A stretch of DNA of 50,462 bases from a virus: positions 1 through 50,462 of the IMG/VR virus record IMGVR_UViG_3300035670_000309; one strand, 5' to 3'. Below the pieces are notes generated by a model that did no database searches, was not told the DNA's origin, and saw nothing but the letters and a program-made list of their open reading frames with translations. A program made the position numbers and the translations under genes. The first letter of the stretch is position 1. The number at the start of each line of letters is the position of its first letter. This document shows, one piece after another, positions 50,072 to 50,462 of this stretch.

Positions 50072-50462
50072 TTACAGATTGATTTGCGTCCCGGTCTGGC
50101 CGACCGAGAAGGAGAACTGAAGAGAATAGTTGATGGTGCGAAGCTGCGTCACGATGTACAGCGGCCCGCTGATGGTGGCGGTGCCGGTGGAAAGGTTAAC
50201 GGTGACGGTGGTGTTGTCGCTGAACGCGGCTTCAGCAGCCTGCCCTGCCTGCACCAGACCAGCATTGGCGAGAGTGCGGTAAATGTCGGCGCACACCGAC
50301 TTGATGGTTCCAGCGTTAGCCATGTTGAGGCCCGGAATCACGTCCCCAGAAGTCAAACGGGACTGGCTGAAGGCCGCCCGTAGCACCCGGAAGAACACTT
50401 CACGGCAGACAGAGCCGGTATCTACATAGTTGAGATATTTGAAGGAAACGTTCTCATTCCCC
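50072..50462 (-). CDS. Tail sheath protein (C-terminal part)
   Basis: The last 87 codons of the sheath gene are 50335-50072; bases 50336-50462 repeat positions 1-127 in the same frame. The segment reads FFRVLRAAFSQSRLTSGDVI, then ADIYRTLANAGLVQAGQAAE and ends SFSVGQTGTQINL. The C-terminal domain of sheaths is the inner core that contacts the tube. The frame is intact across the window ends. Confidence 0.85.
   Translation of the reverse strand, partial: GNENVSFKYLNYVDTGSVCREVFFRVLRAAFSQSRLTSGDVIPGLNMANAGTIKSVCADIYRTLANAGLVQAGQAAEAAFSDNTTVTVNLSTGTATISGPLYIVTQLRTINYSLQFSFSVGQTGTQINL
50336..50462. repeat. Terminal overlap, right copy
   Basis: Identical to positions 1-127; see the left copy. It shows that the assembly closes on itself. 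Confidence 0.95.

Overview
The window is one complete tailed-phage genome, linearised at an arbitrary point. Its first 127 bases (1-127) recur exactly as its last 127 (50336-50462), and the tail sheath gene runs across the join, so the circular or circularly permuted genome is about 50,335 bp. A DUF3383-type sheath, a tube protein, a tape measure and a full set of Mu-type baseplate proteins (N, P, gp45, gp46, gp47, gp48 types) show a contractile tail. Packaging and head genes are of the HK97 type. A GapR/DUF2312 protein, a GTA-type three-helix holin and fairly high GC suggest an alphaproteobacterial host; this is an inference. No integrase, partition system or CI-like repressor was recognised. 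There is a Bro-N antirepressor and a small Cro/XRE regulator, so lifestyle is unresolved.

Late block (minus strand, from 12.4 kb down to 1 and on from 50.3 kb to 37.3 kb): terS, terL, portal, MuF-like protein, three-domain prohead protease, major capsid, a decoration-like protein, a Tad2-like putative anti-Thoeris protein, connectors, sheath, tube, a tail chaperone with a -1 frameshift site, tape measure, baseplate, fibre, fibre assembly protein, a LydA-like holin, an M15 endolysin and a GTA-type holin. A strong terminator ends the block.

Non-coding centre (12.4-13.3 kb): about 900 bp between the early and late minus-strand genes. It holds many hairpins, a multi-branched fold, two operator-like direct repeats, a good sigma70-like promoter and a terminator. 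Just upstream in transcription lies a TnpB-like gene that lacks the second RuvC acid, the zinc ribbon and RuvC-III, which resembles nuclease-dead TnpB-derived regulators.

Leftward early block (minus strand, 29.4 to 13.3 kb): about 40 small, tightly overlapping genes. These include an LRR-like repeat protein, GapR, an ASCH-like protein, a VRR-NUC nuclease, SSB, a DEDD exonuclease, an RHH protein, an O-like replication initiator with an iteron-like cluster inside the gene, a probable helicase-loader partner, several membrane microproteins, paralogous accessory families and one gene broken or recoded at a G7 tract.

Rightward block (plus strand, 29.5 to 35.5 kb): a coiled-coil protein, RecT, an XRE regulator, small proteins, a dCTP deaminase, a secreted thermonuclease and an AT-rich orphan. 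It is followed by a possibly structured non-coding stretch, a tRNA-Arg(UCU) and a terminator. The leftward and rightward early blocks start from a divergent promoter region around one operator (GTTAC-N5-GTAAC). The same operator and promoter module recurs after the XRE gene, which points to one regulator controlling at least three promoters.
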